A stretch of 64,000 bases of DNA from an uncultured Bacteroidales bacterium. Lineage in GTDB: Bacteria > Bacteroidota > Bacteroidia > Bacteroidales > P3. This document shows positions 59,483 to 64,000 of this stretch, piece after piece. The DNA is taken from the NCBI GenBank assembly GCA_905234665.1, contig CAJOIV010000001.1, positions 31,150 to 95,149 on the forward strand, read 5' to 3'. Both the position numbers and the translations under genes were made by a program. A model generated the notes under the pieces. That model saw only the letters and a list, made by a program, of their open reading frames with translations. It made no database searches and was not told where the DNA came from. Within the stretch, counting starts at the first letter, position 1. Each line of letters starts with the position of its first letter.

Positions 59483-60393
59483 GCGTTTTTTATATGTTCC
59501 ATTAAATATTTGCCGAAAGCGGCATTGGCCTTGTGGCCGGGTTTGTAAATCGAGAAATGGCCTTCGAGGGGGCATCCCACGAGGCGTATGTCGCCCACGA
59601 AATCGAGCAGCTTGTGCCGCGCGGGTTCGTTGGGATAATAGGGGTCGGTGGTGTTGAGCACCCCGTCGTGCACCCGGAACTGCGACGGATCCTTATGGAA
59701 TGTCCGTTCCAGACGCCGCATCTGACGCGAACTCAGTTCGCGGTTGACGAACACCAGCGCGTTGTCGAGGCTCCCGCCCTTAATCAGGTTGAGGTGCAAC
59801 AGCGGCAGGATTTCGTGCAGGAATACGAAAGTGCGGCAGGGGGCGATACCTGCGGCATATTGGGACAGGTCGTCCATGTGGGCCGTCTGGCGGCCGATGA
59901 CGCTGTCGGGGAAATCGATGGTGCACTCCACCGAGAAAGTCTCGGCAGGAGTGATGTCGAACACTGAGCCGGTGGGCTTGTATTCGAAATGGACGGGCTC
60001 AGCAAAGCGGAACGGTTTCCGATCGGCATCAAGTTCACACGACCCCACGCGTGCCAACTGCAGCAGCCACGGACGCGCCGAGCCGTCGAGGATGGGCACC
60101 TCGCCGCCGTCCAGCTCAATCAGGGCGTTGTCAATCTGACAGCCGTGCAAGGCCGACATCAGATGTTCGATGGTGGCGATGCTGTGGCGGCCGCTCCCGA
60201 TGGTGGTGCCGCGGGCAGTCTCGGTGACATTGGTCGAAAGGGCCGGCTGGGTGAGGATATTGAAGCGGTCGGTGCGACGGAAGGCGATACCGAAGTCCGC
60301 CGGCGCGGGGCGCACGGCGACCGTCACGGTACGGCCCGTATGGAGGCCGAGGCCGGTAAGGCGGAACTCTTTCTTGACGGTGGTTTGTTTCAT
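59479..60393 (-). CDS. lpxC: UDP-3-O-acyl-GlcNAc deacetylase LpxC (stand-alone, no FabZ domain)
   Basis: MKQTTVKKEFRLTGLGLHTGRTV; TIEHLMSALHGCQIDNALIELDG; RHKLLDFVGDIRLVG. Confidence 0.96.
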   Translation of the reverse strand: MKQTTVKKEFRLTGLGLHTGRTVTVAVRPAPADFGIAFRRTDRFNILTQPALSTNVTETARGTTIGSGRHSIATIEHLMSALHGCQIDNALIELDGGEVPILDGSARPWLLQLARVGSCELDADRKPFRFAEPVHFEYKPTGSVFDITPAETFSVECTIDFPDSVIGRQTAHMDDLSQYAAGIAPCRTFVFLHEILPLLHLNLIKGGSLDNALVFVNRELSSRQMRRLERTFHKDPSQFRVHDGVLNTTDPYYPNEPARHKLLDFVGDIRLVGCPLEGHFSIYKPGHKANAAFGKYLMEHIKNA

Positions 60394-61961
60394 TGGACGG
60401 GGGTGAAGTGGAAGTCGGTCATACGATACAGGAGGGCCGACTGGTTCTCGAAACCGCAATCGACACGGGTATGGGAGAACGTCATCGGGCTGAGCATCCC
60501 CTGCGGGGCGGCGATGGCGGGGTTCTTGAAGAAATCAGTCCCCTTGGCCTGCAGTCCGGTGACAAAATAGAGTATCACATCATACGCCCGTCCGGCATAG
60601 GGACCCACGGGCTCGGTTTTGTATTTTTCGCGGAAAAGGTCCACGAAATCCTTCTGCCGCTTGTCGGACAGGTCCCACTCGGTGTAGAAGGTATGGTACG
60701 AGAGGTTCTGCAGCTGGGCGAAGTCCACATCGGTATAGTTGGCAACCCAGTCGTCGAAGGTGAAAAGCATGGGCATCTTACCCTTTGACGACGAAAGTTT
60801 GTTCAGCAGCTGCGACACATAAATGCGCTTGCTCGACTTATCCTTGTCGAACACGCTCACCACGGCCATCCGCGGATTGCTCTTCAAGATAGGGGTCACC
60901 TTGGCCGGATTGGACCATTCCAGTTGCGAATACTTCATATCGCCATAGCGGTCCATCTCGGCGGTCAAGGCTTTCAGCAGGGGCTTCTCCTCGCGGGCGG
61001 GGGAATGGATGACCAGCACCGGTGCCTCGGGCATCGCCCGCCGCACCGCACGCACCACGGCGGCGGCACAAGCCTCGCGCGACGGGGTGCATTTGAACAC
61101 ATACGGGTTCCCTTTCACTATCTCCGAGCGGTCGGCCACGGGATTGACGATGAACAGCTGCGCCTCGCGGGCCAGGCTGGCGGCCTTCTCGAAAGGCTGG
61201 CGCGTCAGCAGCGCTATCAGCAGGTCCGACTGCGCCACGTTGTGCGAGCGGAACGCCTGCTCCACCGCCTCGTCGCTCGTGCCCTCCACATCCACCACGT
61301 TCAGGGTGATATGGTAGCCCTGCCGCTCCAGTTTGTCCAATCCCAACAGGAGCCCTTCATAGAACTGGATAAATTCCAAGCTCTTGTAGGAAATCTTGCC
61401 CCGCTGTTCGACATCGAACTTGGAGGTCGATATCTTGTCCATCTGGCTGAGGTTGAACGGCATCATCAGCGACACCACAATACTCTGGCTGTTCACCCGC
61501 GGCCGCACGATGGCGGGAGGGCCTTGCGGCTCCTCGGGGGTGTCGGCCTCCTTGGCCGCAGTGCCCGTCTTGGCGGCGGAGCCCTGCGGACGGATGTCCG
61601 TGGTGGCCGCGCCGGTGGCTTGCGGTGCCTGCGTGCCGTCCGAAAGGCGCTGTCCCTTGCAAGGCAGCCACACCGTGTCGCCCACCTGCAGGAAATGGAT
61701 ATCCTTCTTGGTCACCGCCTCGACCTCCTTCAGGCCGTAGGCGCGCGAAATGGCGTAGACCGTCTGTCCCTGCTCCACAATATGGATGAAAAACCGCTTG
61801 CCGTTGACAATCTCGGTCTTGTGCGAGAGTTGCACGGCCTTGCCACCGGGCATCTGCGCCTGAGCCGAATTGAAAGGTAAAAGGGGGAAGGTGAAAAGCA
61901 TGCCCATGAGGAACAGCGTCTTCAACTTCCGACCGTGATATTTCAGATGGCGTTGCTTCAT
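60390..61961 (-). CDS. LysM-domain protein fused to periplasmic amino-acid-binding-like (PBP1) domain
   Basis: HIVEQGQTVYAISRAYGLKEVEAVTKKDIHFLQVGDTVWLP (LysM); PBP1-like fold downstream. Confidence 0.8.
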   Translation of the reverse strand: MKQRHLKYHGRKLKTLFLMGMLFTFPLLPFNSAQAQMPGGKAVQLSHKTEIVNGKRFFIHIVEQGQTVYAISRAYGLKEVEAVTKKDIHFLQVGDTVWLPCKGQRLSDGTQAPQATGAATTDIRPQGSAAKTGTAAKEADTPEEPQGPPAIVRPRVNSQSIVVSLMMPFNLSQMDKISTSKFDVEQRGKISYKSLEFIQFYEGLLLGLDKLERQGYHITLNVVDVEGTSDEAVEQAFRSHNVAQSDLLIALLTRQPFEKAASLAREAQLFIVNPVADRSEIVKGNPYVFKCTPSREACAAAVVRAVRRAMPEAPVLVIHSPAREEKPLLKALTAEMDRYGDMKYSQLEWSNPAKVTPILKSNPRMAVVSVFDKDKSSKRIYVSQLLNKLSSSKGKMPMLFTFDDWVANYTDVDFAQLQNLSYHTFYTEWDLSDKRQKDFVDLFREKYKTEPVGPYAGRAYDVILYFVTGLQAKGTDFFKNPAIAAPQGMLSPMTFSHTRVDCGFENQSALLYRMTDFHFTPVQ

Positions 61962-62020
61962 ATCTCCAACGTTAGTTTCTTTTCAATTCTTAACTCTCAA
62001 TTTTCGATTCTCAACTCTCC

Positions 62021-63547
62021 TTATTCCCACTCAATCGTTGCCGGGGGTTTGGAACTGATGTCGTACACCACGCGGTTGACCCCCTTGACGCGGTTGATGA
62101 TGTCGTTGGACACCTTGGCCAGGAAGTCGTAGGGCAGGTGGCTCCAGTCGGCGGTCATGCCGTCGACCGACTCCACGGCCCGCAGCGCGACGACGCTCTC
62201 ATAGGTGCGTTCGTCGCCCATCACGCCTACCGACTGAACCGGCAGCAGCATACAGCCTGCCTGCCACACCTTGTCGTACAAGCCGTAGTCGCGCAAGCCC
62301 TGCACAAAGATGTCGTCGACCTCCTGCAGGATACGCACCTTCTCGGGCGTGACATCGCTCAGTATGCGGATGGCCAGACCGGGACCCGGGAACGGATGCC
62401 GCCCGATAAGCTCGGGGGCGATGCCCAGCTGTCGGCCCACACGGCGCACCTCGTCCTTGAAAAGACTGCGCAGCGGTTCGACCAACTGCAACTTCATATA
62501 GTCGGGCAGGCCGCCCACGTTGTGGTGCGACTTGATGGTCTGCGACGGGCCCTTGACCGAACTGGACTCAATCACATCGGGATATATCGTGCCCTGGCCA
62601 AGCCATTTGGCATCGGTAATCTGTTTGGCCTCGGCATCGAAGACATCGATAAAGGTCTTGCCGATGGCTTTGCGTTTCTTCTCGGGGTCGGTCACGCCGG
62701 CCAGCACGCTGTAGAAACGCTCCTTGGCATCCACCCCTTTCACGTTCAGCCCCATGCCCTGGTAGGACTTGAGCACATTCTCGAACTCGTTCTTGCGCAA
62801 CAACCCGTTGTCCACAAAGATGCAGTGCAGCCGATGGCCAATGGCTTTGTTGAGCAACACGGCGGCCACGGTGGAGTCCACACCGCCCGAAAGGCCCAAC
62901 ACCACCTTGTCGTCACCCACTTTCTCACGCAGGGCGGCCACGGTGGTCTCGACAAACGACTCGGGAGTCCACGACTGGTCGCAGCCGCAGATGTCCACCA
63001 CGAAATTGCGCAGCAGCTGCAGGCCGTCGACCGAGTGGTGCACCTCGGGATGAAACTGGATGGCATAGGTAGGTTCGCCCTCGATTTGGTAGCCGGCATA
63101 GCGCACACTGGCCGTGGAGCAGATGCAGCGGTACCCCTCGGGTACACGCTCGATGGTGTCGCCGTGGCTCATCCACACCTGGCTGCCTACGGGGACCCCT
63201 TTCATCAGCGGGTTTGCGGCATCGACAAACTGGAGGTTGGCACGGCCGTACTCGCGCGTGCCGCTCTGCTGCACACTGCCGCCGCCATACTTGGCCAGAT
63301 ACTGTGCCCCATAACACACCGCCAGCAATGGCAGACGCCCCTTGATGCCACTCATGTCGGGCACCGGCGCGTCGGGCGCGTTACAACTATAGGGGCTGCC
63401 CGAAAAAACAACGCCCTTCACCTCCTCGGTGAGGGCGGGAATCTTGTTAAACGGGTGTATTTCGCAATAAACATTGAGTTCGCGTATCTTGCGTGCGATA
63501 AGCTGAGTGTACTGAGAACCAAAGTCTAAAATGATAATAGTATCCAT
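62021..63547 (-). CDS. guaA: GMP synthase (glutamine-hydrolysing)
   Basis: [61 protein letters not shown]-terminal PPATIEWE. Confidence 0.98.
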   Translation of the reverse strand: MDTIIILDFGSQYTQLIARKIRELNVYCEIHPFNKIPALTEEVKGVVFSGSPYSCNAPDAPVPDMSGIKGRLPLLAVCYGAQYLAKYGGGSVQQSGTREYGRANLQFVDAANPLMKGVPVGSQVWMSHGDTIERVPEGYRCICSTASVRYAGYQIEGEPTYAIQFHPEVHHSVDGLQLLRNFVVDICGCDQSWTPESFVETTVAALREKVGDDKVVLGLSGGVDSTVAAVLLNKAIGHRLHCIFVDNGLLRKNEFENVLKSYQGMGLNVKGVDAKERFYSVLAGVTDPEKKRKAIGKTFIDVFDAEAKQITDAKWLGQGTIYPDVIESSSVKGPSQTIKSHHNVGGLPDYMKLQLVEPLRSLFKDEVRRVGRQLGIAPELIGRHPFPGPGLAIRILSDVTPEKVRILQEVDDIFVQGLRDYGLYDKVWQAGCMLLPVQSVGVMGDERTYESVVALRAVESVDGMTADWSHLPYDFLAKVSNDIINRVKGVNRVVYDISSKPPATIEWE

Positions 63548-63699
63548 AGCAGTAGGTGCTTAATAAATGGCAAAGATACGCAAAAAAATCGATATATTTA
63601 GAAATATATAAAATAAAAATATCGTTATGAGTGATTAGTGACTCGTTATTTTTTAGTTTTTACATTTTAGTTTTTAGTTTTAATCTTCTCCTAGTCGTC

Positions 63700-63882
63700 T
63701 CTCGGTGTTCCTTTTATGATCTTTCTTCCTTCCTTCGGTACTTACCCTGCTGATATTCAACTGTTCTCCCACTGTTCTCCTATCCTACGTTGGAGAACAG
63801 TTGGAGAACAGTAGGGAAACAGTTGGAGAACAACCGAAGGAACACCGAAAGAACATAAGCGTCACATAAGGACCACACCGAA
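63700..63882. repeat. Long imperfect palindromic element B with 11-bp tandem units (GTTGGAGAACA)
   Basis: Colinear with 29596-29779; shared block AAGCGTCACATAAGRACCACACCGAA; inner ACTGTTCTC vs GAGAACAGT units. Confidence 0.9.
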
Positions 63883-63920
63883 GTCACTCCCTTGTCACCC
63901 TGTGACCAAAATGTTAAAAA

Positions 63921-63952
63921 TTTGCAAGATTGAAGAATTCTGCGTACTTTTG
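63921..63952 (+). promoter_or_regulatory. Promoter for a gene beyond the right edge
   Basis: TTTG (63921-63924)-N20-TACTTTTG (63945-63952). Confidence 0.6.
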
Positions 63953-64000
63953 CAAAAATTTTTTCTCCCACACGCATCAATAATTTTATTACCCCAAAAA

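Overview
This 64 kb window is a Bacteroidota (Bacteroidales-like) chromosomal segment. Evidence for the lineage is the TTTG-N19-TAnnTTTG promoters, the HU/SPOR protein, the single-chain L-serine dehydratase and the short RpoD. Most of it is housekeeping: rsmG, rpoD, ffh, folD, thiN, sdaA, aqpZ, dnaK, murF, lon, rsmI, yebC, trmB, kdsB, dNK, lpxA, lpxC, guaA and tRNA-Pro(GGG). Three accessory blocks stand out. (1) An AT-rich island (~9.4-14.6 kb) carries an MntA/HepT pair with an unusual C-terminal tail, an apparent long structured RNA element, a two-TM protein with duplicated 'NPQ' motifs, and an AbiH-like protein. (2) A 2.6-kaa ChvB/NdvB-like GT84-GH94 protein appears to change codon style near a module boundary. 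(3) A Wzy-type O-antigen/A-LPS locus (~37.8-58.4 kb) contains a wbpA/B/E/I-like ManNAc3NAcA pathway without an evident wbpD. The most unusual non-coding signal is a set of intergenic long hairpins built from 11-bp tandem units. Two copies (29.6-29.8 kb and 63.7-63.9 kb) are colinear and differ by compensatory changes in both arms. Other repeat families sit at stop and start codons and appear inside coding sequences (thiN, murF, a lipoprotein signal peptide). All calls come from reading the sequence and the supplied ORF track; no searches or folding were run.
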